Shown here: in pieces, positions 1 to 7,611 of the stretch
How the letters are laid out: each line of letters begins with the position of its first letter
Position numbering within the stretch: the first letter of the stretch is position 1
NCBI GenBank assembly: GCA_913031655.1
Contig: CAJWFY010000033.1
Location: 1-12,561, forward strand
Origin: an uncultured Flavobacteriaceae bacterium
GTDB taxonomy: Bacteria; Bacteroidota; Bacteroidia; Flavobacteriales; Flavobacteriaceae
Reading direction: 5' to 3'
Length of the DNA stretch: 12,561 nucleotides
Translations under genes and position numbers: made by a program
The notes under the pieces: generated by a model
Databases searched by the model: none
What the model was told of the DNA's origin: nothing
The model's input: only the letters and a program-made list of their open reading frames with translations

Positions 1-1066
1 TTTTCCAAGCTTCAAATTTTGCAATCTTAACATCCTCTTTACATGTTTTCTCAATTTCTAAAAGAGATGAATCGTTAGAAATATCATTTTCAATAATCCA
101 TTTCCTCATTTTTAAATTACAATCATTTTCTTTTTCCCAAGCAAGTCGATCTTTAGATTTATATCTTTCATGGGATCCTGATGTTGAGTGACCTAAAGGC
201 TGTGTAAGTTCTTTAACATGTATTATAACAGGAACATGTTGGTCTCTTGCTATATCATTAGCCTTTTGGTAGGTGTTAATTAATGCAGGGTAATCCCAAC
301 CATTAACAATAAGAATTTCAAAACCTGTTTTTTTATCTGTTCTTTTAAATCCCAATAAAGCTTCAGAAATACTTTCTTTTATGGTTTGATCTTTATTTTC
401 AACTGAAATACCATAATCATCATCCCATATACTAATTACCATTGGAACTTGATGAACACCAGCTGCATTTAAAACTTCAAAAAACACACCTTCACTAGTA
501 CTGGCATTTCCAATAGTTCCCCAAGCAATTTCATTACCATTTTTTGAAAATTTATTAGAATTTTTAAAATTTAATTTCCTATATAATTTAGATGCTTGCG
601 CTAAACCTAATAATCTGGGCATTTGAGAACCAGTGCATGAAACATCGGAGCTTGAGTTTTTTTGATTTACAAGATCTTTCCATGTTCCATCTTCATTTAA
701 ACTTACTGTATTAAAGTGAGCTCCCATTTGCCTACCTGCTGACATCGGTTCTTCATTTATATCAGTATTAGCGTATAAGCCAGCAAAAAGTTGTTTTGGC
801 GATAGTTCATTAATTGACATCATAAAGGTTTGATCTCTATAATATCCTGATCTAAAATCCCCGTTTTGAAAAACCTTAGCCATAGCAACTTGAGGCAATT
901 CTTTTCCATCTCCAAATATTCCAAATTTTGCTTTTCCGCTTAAAACCTCTCTTCTACCTAAAAGACTAGCTTCACGACTTAGAACAATCGTTTTATAATC
1001 ATCTAAAATCTGCTTTTGAAAGGATTCAAAAGATATCTCTTTTTTAAGATTTAAGTTGTCTTGCAT
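1..1066 (-). CDS. 2-oxoacid (probably branched-chain) dehydrogenase E1, alpha region, 3' end cut by window edge
   Basis: The first 355 residues of a thiamine-diphosphate-dependent E1 enzyme are visible; the gene continues beyond base 1. E1 decarboxylates a 2-oxoacid and passes the acyl group to the lipoyl E2 subunit of a cytoplasmic complex. I read MQDNLNLKKEISFESFQ from the ATG at 1066. Family marks are the ThDP/Mg loop GNASTSEG (186-193) followed by WDDDYGIS (214-221), and the E1-alpha loop PLGHSTSGSHERY (290-302). In Bacteroidota the relatives I recall are often single proteins with alpha and beta halves fused, annotated as 2-oxoisovalerate dehydrogenase; the beta half would lie outside this window, so fusion is inferred. 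Canonical GDG...NN reads GNA...DD here. The gene starts 56 bp after the M1-like gene on the same strand and may be cotranscribed. Substrate (branched-chain versus pyruvate) cannot be settled from sequence. Confidence 0.88.
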   Translation of the reverse strand, partial: MQDNLNLKKEISFESFQKQILDDYKTIVLSREASLLGRREVLSGKAKFGIFGDGKELPQVAMAKVFQNGDFRSGYYRDQTFMMSINELSPKQLFAGLYANTDINEEPMSAGRQMGAHFNTVSLNEDGTWKDLVNQKNSSSDVSCTGSQMPRLLGLAQASKLYRKLNFKNSNKFSKNGNEIAWGTIGNASTSEGVFFEVLNAAGVHQVPMVISIWDDDYGISVENKDQTIKESISEALLGFKRTDKKTGFEILIVNGWDYPALINTYQKANDIARDQHVPVIIHVKELTQPLGHSTSGSHERYKSKDRLAWEKENDCNLKMRKWIIENDISNDSSLLEIEKTCKEDVKIAKFEAWK

Positions 1067-1122
1067 ATAATTAAAAAGATATGCGAATTTACATAAAACA
1101 GAAGATTTTTCCTATTCGAATA

Positions 1123-4014
1123 TCAAAACCATCGTCTAGAAATTAAGCCTGAAACTGTACTTGGATCAAGAGATATTTTAAATCTAATTTTCTCTAAATA
1201 GTTTGACTGACTTAATTCATTTCCTAAACTTGAGTAGAATGGAAAATATAACTCAAAATAGTCAGTCAATAAATTCAATCTAATTCCAGAATCGTAAACA
1301 AATTTAGTTTTAATATTTTTGTTTTTTACACTGGCAAAATCATAATATGCCTCAACCCATTGCCATAATGTAAAGCCAGCATTGAAAGACAACAACATGT
1401 CATTAGCATAAGGATGCTTTACTTTAGATTTTAAAGCACCTTCAGAGCCTATATATTGCTGACTAAAAAATCCTGTTGATTCTGAACGTCCAAGTAAATT
1501 ATAATTATACATGTAATCTCTAGACCTGTAAATTGAAAAACTATAATAGTCATCAACTGTTGAATTATATAAAAATTTTCCTAAAAACAAACGCAAATTG
1601 TATTGTCTATTGTTTTTATAATATTTTCTAAAATTTAAAGTAAAAGAATTTTTAATAAAATTTTTACTAAACTGTAAATTTGTATTAAATGTAAAACCTT
1701 TTTCTCCTGTTGTATTTGAGAAGATATACTTAGCGTTAAGTATATTATAATTTGGATTTTCTTTCTGATTATTGTTTTCTTCTCTATAAACACTAACATA
1801 CCTTATATTAATAAATTGTCTACGATTTGATCTTAAATCCTTTTCTCGAAAGGTTAATGTTAATGAAGGAAATAAAGTAGTGTATGACAAATCGTCTTTG
1901 TAGTGAAAAGTAGAGGCTCCAATAAAATACTGAGTACTAAAAAGTTTTTTATTTGTATGATATTTTACATATTTAAAATTTAATTTACCTAGCACCTTGT
2001 TTTGTTTTGAAGAAAAATAAGGAGAAACCCTATAAGTAAATGGTTTAAATACAGGTGTGGCATTAGATAATCGAAGACCGGGCATTAAACCATCATACAA
2101 GTTGTAGTTTATTAATGGCATATAATAAACTTGATTTTTTTTAGGATTATCAAAATCATTAAATAAAACAAATTTTATAGGTTTTTTGAATTTATCAAAT
2201 GAGGCTATGTTATTTTTATAGCTAATCTCTGAAACAAATTTATCTTTATTTATCTCTATAAATGTATTAGGTCTGTAATTAAATGAAACTAAAGTGTCTT
2301 TGTTTTTAAACATTAACCATTTTTCATCAATCACATTATCATCTCTTGTGAAAGATAATTTTAATGGAAAGTCACTGATTTTTTTTGATTTAGAAATTTT
2401 ATAGGTGCTTAATAGTTTATTTGAACTGATTTTTATTATTGAATAGTCTCCTTTGGATTTACTATTTAAATAGTCTCTAAAAAACCACTTTGAATTAACA
2501 TTTGTTTTCAAATTAAAAACATCTTGAAAACTTACATAACTTATGTTATTAAGAGTATTTAAGCTGACATATTCTTTTATAGCAAAGTCTACAGATTCAC
2601 TTCCTATATATTGACTTAACATTTGAAACCCTAAACCTGTTTTATAAGGGTTTATGATTTTCTGATTAACTCTTGTCAACAAATCTAAATCTGTTAACAC
2701 GGGTTGGTTTATATTTCTACTAGAGATGATATTTTCAAATAATCGGTATTGCTCATTAAATTTATATTTAGAAAAAATTCTATTTTTTAAAATTGCTAAC
2801 TCTGAATATTTTCCAATTAATTTTAAATTTGGATAATTATTTTCAATATAGTCTATAAGTAAATAGGTTATTATCCCTTCATTTTCCCAATAATTTTTTC
2901 TTTTGTGAATTGATAAAGTTTCACTTAAATAAGAATTTAAAATAAGCTTCAAGAGGTTAAATTCAAACAAAAAAGATTCATCAAAAGGGTTAATTACTTT
3001 AGGAATGTTATTAAGTCCATAAATAGGATTTCTTGATTGATTATGTTTAGATAAAATAATTTTTTTAAAAGGATAATTTCCTAATTTACTTTCAACATAA
3101 TTAAATGTTTTATTTATAATTGAATCTATATTAATGTTTTTACCTCTTAATTTGTTTAACATTAATTTATCTCCTAGTTTATTATCTACATAATTTAAAA
3201 ACTTATTTATAATAGAATCTTCTTTAACTATATAATTATCTAAATCTGTAATTACTATGTTATCTCCAATTTTGTATTCTTTAAATAATGATTTTTTCTG
3301 CATTAGAATGGTTGTATTCATTCTAACTTCTTTTTTAGACTCAAAAACGTTGTTTAGATTAGTTTTGTATTTTGTTAATTGAGGTAAATCAGAAATCAAA
3401 ACATAGTCTAAAGGATATGAAATTTTAAATTTAAATTCACTTGGTTCAATACTTAAGTCATTTAAGTCTAAATTGCTTTCAATTAACCAATTTCCATTTA
3501 CAAATTTACAAACTGTAAGAAACCAGTCGCGAATATTAATATCTTTTTCCTGATTTATTCCATATTTAGTGAAATCACTTTCTGGAATAATTATTTGATA
3601 ATTAAAATTTAAATTAATTGATTCGCCTGCGTTTAAAGTTTCCTTAAGATGTATTTTAATTACATCTATATTCGATTGTAATCTTTTAAAATTTAACTTT
3701 TTATTATCAAAGTCAGAAATACTATTAATAATTGTTCTTCCTCTTTGATTTTTAGTTGATCGTTGAAAGCTTAATGAAAATTCTTCAGAAAGGCGTTTTC
3801 CCAAAGGACTGTTTGCATTTGAATAAGAATTAGCCCAATCATTGATCAATATATTATTTAAAGCTATTCCGGAATTGTTATAGAATTTTAGTGACTGTTG
3901 TATGTTAACTGATTTCTCTTGAATATTAAACTCAGCATTTATATGGTACTTATTTTCTTGAGAATATAAAAAGTTAGTAATTAATAAAAAAAGTAGTAGA
4001 AAATACTTTGTCAT
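1123..4014 (-). CDS. Secreted M1-peptidase-like protein with C-terminal outer-membrane beta-barrel, zinc site lost
   Basis: A 963-residue exported protein. Residues 1-18 form a signal peptide (MTK plus a hydrophobic stretch ending YS), probably cleaved before Gln19. Residues about 20-250 are beta-rich, like the M1 N-terminal domain. Residues about 255-520 resemble the M1 catalytic domain: YGLNNIP (332-338) sits where GAMEN is expected and WENEGIITY (376-384) matches the NEG motif holding the third zinc ligand. Eighteen residues before that Glu, HEXXH is replaced by KLILN (356-360), so both histidines and the catalytic Glu are absent. From about 640 the chain is alternating, aromatic-rich strand sequence ending in ...RRWF; a C-terminal Phe is typical of outer-membrane barrels. 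It is probably an outer-membrane protein with a periplasmic or surface pseudo-peptidase domain. Residues 250-311 contain a 31-residue tandem repeat. It lies 24 bp after the LOG gene, likely in the same operon. Function unknown; annotation as an active aminopeptidase would be unsafe. Confidence 0.8.
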   Translation of the reverse strand: MTKYFLLLFLLITNFLYSQENKYHINAEFNIQEKSVNIQQSLKFYNNSGIALNNILINDWANSYSNANSPLGKRLSEEFSLSFQRSTKNQRGRTIINSISDFDNKKLNFKRLQSNIDVIKIHLKETLNAGESINLNFNYQIIIPESDFTKYGINQEKDINIRDWFLTVCKFVNGNWLIESNLDLNDLSIEPSEFKFKISYPLDYVLISDLPQLTKYKTNLNNVFESKKEVRMNTTILMQKKSLFKEYKIGDNIVITDLDNYIVKEDSIINKFLNYVDNKLGDKLMLNKLRGKNINIDSIINKTFNYVESKLGNYPFKKIILSKHNQSRNPIYGLNNIPKVINPFDESFLFEFNLLKLILNSYLSETLSIHKRKNYWENEGIITYLLIDYIENNYPNLKLIGKYSELAILKNRIFSKYKFNEQYRLFENIISSRNINQPVLTDLDLLTRVNQKIINPYKTGLGFQMLSQYIGSESVDFAIKEYVSLNTLNNISYVSFQDVFNLKTNVNSKWFFRDYLNSKSKGDYSIIKISSNKLLSTYKISKSKKISDFPLKLSFTRDDNVIDEKWLMFKNKDTLVSFNYRPNTFIEINKDKFVSEISYKNNIASFDKFKKPIKFVLFNDFDNPKKNQVYYMPLINYNLYDGLMPGLRLSNATPVFKPFTYRVSPYFSSKQNKVLGKLNFKYVKYHTNKKLFSTQYFIGASTFHYKDDLSYTTLFPSLTLTFREKDLRSNRRQFINIRYVSVYREENNNQKENPNYNILNAKYIFSNTTGEKGFTFNTNLQFSKNFIKNSFTLNFRKYYKNNRQYNLRLFLGKFLYNSTVDDYYSFSIYRSRDYMYNYNLLGRSESTGFFSQQYIGSEGALKSKVKHPYANDMLLSFNAGFTLWQWVEAYYDFASVKNKNIKTKFVYDSGIRLNLLTDYFELYFPFYSSLGNELSQSNYLEKIRFKISLDPSTVSGLISRRWF
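3082..3267 (-). repeat. Diverged 93-bp (31-residue) tandem duplication inside the M1-like gene
   Basis: Residues 250-280 and 281-311 of the M1-like protein align without gaps. Both begin Gly-Asp and share 14 of 31 residues. The cores are DSIINKFLNYVDNKLG (266-281) and DSIINKTFNYVESKLG (297-312). At DNA level the 48-bp cores 3172-3219 and 3079-3126 match at 38 of 48 bases by my hand alignment. The period is an exact multiple of three, so the frame is kept. The units lie just before the GAMEN-equivalent segment; the second is followed by the usual NYPFKKIILSK continuation, so the first unit may be the inserted copy. Confidence 0.75.
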
Positions 4015-4038
4015 AAAACAATCATATTAAAAAATAGA

Positions 4039-4725
4039 TTAAAAATTTGGTTTTAATCCTTTTTCCAGATAAAATTTAGATAAAATGTCTGTTACATCTT
4101 TTGCACTATCTACAATAGAAATTAATTCTAATTCGTTTTCTGATATATATTTATGATTAATAGACATTTCTTCCTTAATCCATTTCAAACAACCTTTCCA
4201 AAAAGATTTACCCACAAGAATTATAGGAAATTTTTCTGCTTTTTTAGTTTGAATTAATGTTATAGCTTCAAAAAGTTCATCTAAGGTTCCAAACCCCCCA
4301 GGCATCACCACAAAAGCTTGTGCATACTTCATAAACATAACTTTTCTAACAAAAAAATAATCAAAGTCCAAAGACTTGTCATCGTCTATATATGGATTTT
4401 CTGATTGCTCAAAAGGAAGATCAATGTTTAAACCAACAGAGGGGCCTAAAGCGTTTTTTGCACCTTTATTAGCAGCTTCCATAATTCCTGGACCTCCACC
4501 AGTTATAATTCCAAAACCTAACTCAACGATTTGCTCAGCAATTTCTGTTGCTAGTTTGTAGTACTTGTCATCCTTATTGGTTCTTGCGGATCCAAAAATT
4601 GACACACACGGTCCAATTTGACCTAGTTTTTCAAAACCATCAACAAACTCACCCATGATTTTAAAAACTGACCACGAATCATTAGTTTTTATTTCATTCC
4701 AACCTTTTAAATTATTTCTATGCAT
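4039..4725 (-). CDS. LOG-family (TIGR00730) Rossmann-fold nucleotide phosphoribohydrolase
   Basis: 228 residues, slightly longer than the roughly 190 of typical LOG proteins because of an N-terminal extension of about 35 residues. The family hydrolyses the N-glycosidic bond of nucleoside 5'-monophosphates, releasing ribose 5-phosphate; the plant and some bacterial members activate cytokinins. Visible marks are VSIFGSART (41-49), the nucleotide loop GGGPGIMEAANKGA (76-89), and the signature MPGGFGTLDE (141-150) containing PGGxGT plus Glu150, with Arg127-Lys128 before it. No signal peptide, so cytoplasmic. The ATG at 4725 lies 4 bp after the uvrA stop, so the two genes are very probably translationally coupled. 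The physiological substrate in this organism is unknown; a cytokinin role should not be assumed. An alternative name is 'lysine decarboxylase-like', an old misannotation of this family. Confidence 0.9.
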   Translation of the reverse strand: MHRNNLKGWNEIKTNDSWSVFKIMGEFVDGFEKLGQIGPCVSIFGSARTNKDDKYYKLATEIAEQIVELGFGIITGGGPGIMEAANKGAKNALGPSVGLNIDLPFEQSENPYIDDDKSLDFDYFFVRKVMFMKYAQAFVVMPGGFGTLDELFEAITLIQTKKAEKFPIILVGKSFWKGCLKWIKEEMSINHKYISENELELISIVDSAKDVTDILSKFYLEKGLKPNF

Positions 4726-4729
4726 TTAC

Positions 4730-7549
4730 CTAAGTTAATTCTTTTTTTAAATACATTGCTGTAGGACTTTTTGTATTATTCAACAGTTCCTCTGGTTTTC
4801 CTTTAAAAATAATTTCTCCTCCATATTTCCCTCCATTTGGACCAATTTCTATAACATGATCTACAGTTTTAATTACGTCCATATTATGCTCTATAATAAT
4901 AACTGTATTTCCTTTATTCACAAGTTTGTTTATCATTTCTAGCAAGACCTTAATATCTTCAAAATGTAAACCTGTAGTTGGTTCATCTAAAATATATAAA
5001 GTATTTCCTGTATCTTTTTTAGAGAGTTCGCTAGCAAGTTTAATTCTTTGAGCTTCTCCTCCAGAAAGAGTAGTAGATTGTTGACCAAGAGTAACATAAC
5101 CAAGCCCAACATCTTTTAAAGTTTGTAATTTTCTTAATATTTTAGGAAAATTTTCAAAAAAATCACAACCTTCATTAATTGTCATATTTAAAATATCGGA
5201 AATAGACTTTCCTTTGTATCTGATTTCTAGTGTTTCTCTGTTAAATCTTTTTCCTTGACACTCATCACAATTTATGTAAACATCAGGAAGAAAATTCATT
5301 TCAATTTTCCTTAAACCAGCTCCTTGACAAGTTTCACATCTTCCACCAATAACATTAAAACTAAACCTTCCTGGTTTATAACCTCTTATAAGAGATTCTT
5401 GAGTCATTGTGAATAAATTTCTTATGTCACTATATAAACCTGTATATGTAGCTGGGTTACTTCTAGGAGTTCTTCCAATTGGAGATTGATTAATTTCTAT
5501 TACTTTATCAATATTGTCAATTCCATGAATTTTATGATAGGGTAGTGGTTCTTTAACTCCGTTGAAAAAATAATTATTTAAAATAGGATATAAAGTTTCA
5601 TTAATTATTGTTGATTTTCCACTTCCAGAAACTCCTGTAATACCTATTAGTGTTCCTAACGGAAACTCGATGTCTATGTTTTTTAAATTATTCCCTGAAC
5701 AGCCCGTAAGTTTAATTTTTTTTGAAGAATTCCTTCTTTTTTTAGGAACAGAAATTGTTTTACTGCCATTTAAATACTGAGATGTTACCGTATTTTTCTT
5801 TAGCATTTTTGAATAAGTACCTTGAAAAATTATTTCACCTCCATTTTTTCCTGCATTAGGTCCGATATCAATTATATAATCAGATTTTTCCATAATCTCT
5901 TTGTCATGTTCAACAACGATGATAGAATTACCTAAATCTCTTAATTTTTTTAATGAATCAATTAGTTTAGAATTATCCCTCTGATGTAAACCAATACTTG
6001 GTTCATCTAGAATATAAAGAACACCCACAAGTTGAGAACCTATTTGAGTGGCTAATCTAATTCTTTGAGACTCTCCTCCAGAAAGAGACTTAGAAGGTCT
6101 GTTTAGAGATAAATAATCTAAACCCACATTTAATAAAAAATCTAATCTTTTGTTAATTTCTTTTACTATTTCTAAAGCTATAATTTGTTTTCTTTTTGAA
6201 AGTTTAGAGTTAATTGATGAAAACCATTTTTTAAGTTCTATAATATCCATTTTACTCAAATCATCTATACCCTTTGATTCAATAAAAAAGTTTCTGGATT
6301 CTTTATTCAACCTTGATCCTAAGCAAGATTTACATTTAACATTGTCCATGAAAGCTTTTGCCCACCTTTTAATTCGAGCACTGTGATTATCATTGAACTG
6401 ATCTTCAATAAACGGAATAACACCTTCAAAATCAATTTGATATTTTCTAGTCAAGCCTAAAGTCCTAGATTCCACTGAAAAAGTCTCATTCCCTCCATTT
6501 AAAATAACGTCTAAAGCAGTTTTAGGAATTTTATTTATGGAATCTTTTAAGTCGAAGTTATAACGGCTTGAAATAGTTTCAAGTTGTTTAAAAATCCAAT
6601 TATTTTTAAATGTTCCTATGGGAACTATTCCTCCTGAAAATATAGAAATATTATCATCCGGAATGACTGCTTTTAAATTAATAGTATTTACATTCCCTAA
6701 GCCATTACATTTTTTACACATTCCTCTTGGAGAATTAAAAGAAAAAGAATTAGGCTCAGGTTTTTCATAAGAAATTCCTGTTGTAGGACAAACTAGGTTT
6801 TTACTTAAATATCTAATTTTCTGATCTTCTTCATTAATAATTATTAATGAATTTTTACCTTGATACATAGAAGTAACAATACTATCTTTTAATCTCTTTA
6901 AAGCATGTTCATCGTTTTTAACTTGAATTCTATCAACTACAATTTCAATATCATGAATTTTATAACGATCCAGTTTCATGTTAGATCTAAGTTCAGTTAT
7001 TTCACCATCAATTCTTACCTTAAGAAACCCTTGTTTTTGAATAGTTGAAAACAATTCTCTATAATGTCCCTTTCTTCCTTTTACAACGGGAGATAACATG
7101 GTGATTTTTTTGTCTAAATAATTTTCTAGTATTAGATCTACAATTTCTTCGTCACTGTAACTAATCATTTTTTCATTAGTATTATAGCTATATGCATCTG
7201 ATACTCTTGAATAGAACAGCCTTAAGTAATCATATAATTCTGTAATAGTCCCAACGGTTGATCTTGGGTTTTTTGAAGTGGTTTTTTGTTCAATTGCAAT
7301 GACTGGAGACAAACCATCAATTTTATCTACATCAGGTCTTTCTAGTCCTCCTATAAACTGTCTTGCATAAGCTGAAAAAGTCTCAATATACCTTCGTTGG
7401 CCTTCAGCATAAATAGTATCAAAAGCTAATGAAGATTTTCCACTTCCTGAAAGTCCAGTTATTACAACGAGTTTGTTTCTAGGAATATCAATATCTATAT
7501 TTTTTAGATTGTTTGCTCTAGCACCATTTACTGAAATTACATCCTTCAT
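4730..7549 (-). CDS. uvrA: Excinuclease ABC subunit A (UvrA)
   Basis: 939 residues, the full length expected of UvrA, the ATP-dependent damage sensor that loads UvrB in nucleotide excision repair. It has two ABC ATPase modules: Walker A GLSGSGKS (32-39) and GVSGSGKS (639-646), signatures LSGGES (489-494) and LSGGEA (828-833), Walker B LYILDEP (511-517 and 851-857). The UvrB-binding and insertion regions lie between the first Walker A and signature. Zinc positions: Cys254, Cys278, Cys281 in the first module, with Thr257 where E. coli-type proteins have a fourth Cys; Cys406/Cys409; and the complete C-terminal finger Cys738, Cys741, Cys761, Cys764. The start ATG at 7549 fits the N-terminal family pattern (IxVNGARANNLKNI). 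It lies 62 bp downstream of ggt and 4 bp upstream of the LOG gene. No LexA-type operator was recognised upstream. Confidence 0.98.
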   Translation of the reverse strand: MKDVISVNGARANNLKNIDIDIPRNKLVVITGLSGSGKSSLAFDTIYAEGQRRYIETFSAYARQFIGGLERPDVDKIDGLSPVIAIEQKTTSKNPRSTVGTITELYDYLRLFYSRVSDAYSYNTNEKMISYSDEEIVDLILENYLDKKITMLSPVVKGRKGHYRELFSTIQKQGFLKVRIDGEITELRSNMKLDRYKIHDIEIVVDRIQVKNDEHALKRLKDSIVTSMYQGKNSLIIINEEDQKIRYLSKNLVCPTTGISYEKPEPNSFSFNSPRGMCKKCNGLGNVNTINLKAVIPDDNISIFSGGIVPIGTFKNNWIFKQLETISSRYNFDLKDSINKIPKTALDVILNGGNETFSVESRTLGLTRKYQIDFEGVIPFIEDQFNDNHSARIKRWAKAFMDNVKCKSCLGSRLNKESRNFFIESKGIDDLSKMDIIELKKWFSSINSKLSKRKQIIALEIVKEINKRLDFLLNVGLDYLSLNRPSKSLSGGESQRIRLATQIGSQLVGVLYILDEPSIGLHQRDNSKLIDSLKKLRDLGNSIIVVEHDKEIMEKSDYIIDIGPNAGKNGGEIIFQGTYSKMLKKNTVTSQYLNGSKTISVPKKRRNSSKKIKLTGCSGNNLKNIDIEFPLGTLIGITGVSGSGKSTIINETLYPILNNYFFNGVKEPLPYHKIHGIDNIDKVIEINQSPIGRTPRSNPATYTGLYSDIRNLFTMTQESLIRGYKPGRFSFNVIGGRCETCQGAGLRKIEMNFLPDVYINCDECQGKRFNRETLEIRYKGKSISDILNMTINEGCDFFENFPKILRKLQTLKDVGLGYVTLGQQSTTLSGGEAQRIKLASELSKKDTGNTLYILDEPTTGLHFEDIKVLLEMINKLVNKGNTVIIIEHNMDVIKTVDHVIEIGPNGGKYGGEIIFKGKPEELLNNTKSPTAMYLKKELT

Positions 7550-7611
7550 TTGTTAAAAAATCAAGGTTGCAAATTACAATATTTAAAACTGATTAATATT
7601 ATTAATTCATA
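7550..7611. promoter_or_regulatory. ggt-uvrA spacer, possible uvrA promoter
   Basis: This 62-bp spacer lies between the ggt stop and the uvrA start. It is AT-rich and contains a perfect 7+1+7 palindrome (ATTAATA-T-TATTAAT, 7592-7606). On the minus strand a TAATTTG lies at about 7570, one base short of the Bacteroidota minus-7 consensus TAnnTTTG, and no good minus-33 TTTG precedes it. A uvrA promoter here is plausible but weakly supported; readthrough from ggt is the alternative. The palindrome has no G or C and could be chance. No GC-rich hairpin with a U-tract was seen after ggt. Confidence 0.25.

Noticed and set aside
1113..1122. Perfect 10-bp palindrome TATTCGAATA just after the M1-like stop
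   Set aside because: Too short for a terminator stem and lacking a loop or U-tract; expected by chance in AT-rich DNA.
4376..4561. Short plus-strand ORF opposite the LOG gene
   Set aside because: It lies wholly inside a strongly supported minus-strand gene and its product resembles no family; it is a shadow frame.
6150..6386. Short plus-strand ORF opposite uvrA
   Set aside because: Antisense to conserved UvrA coding sequence, with no recognisable domain or start signal.
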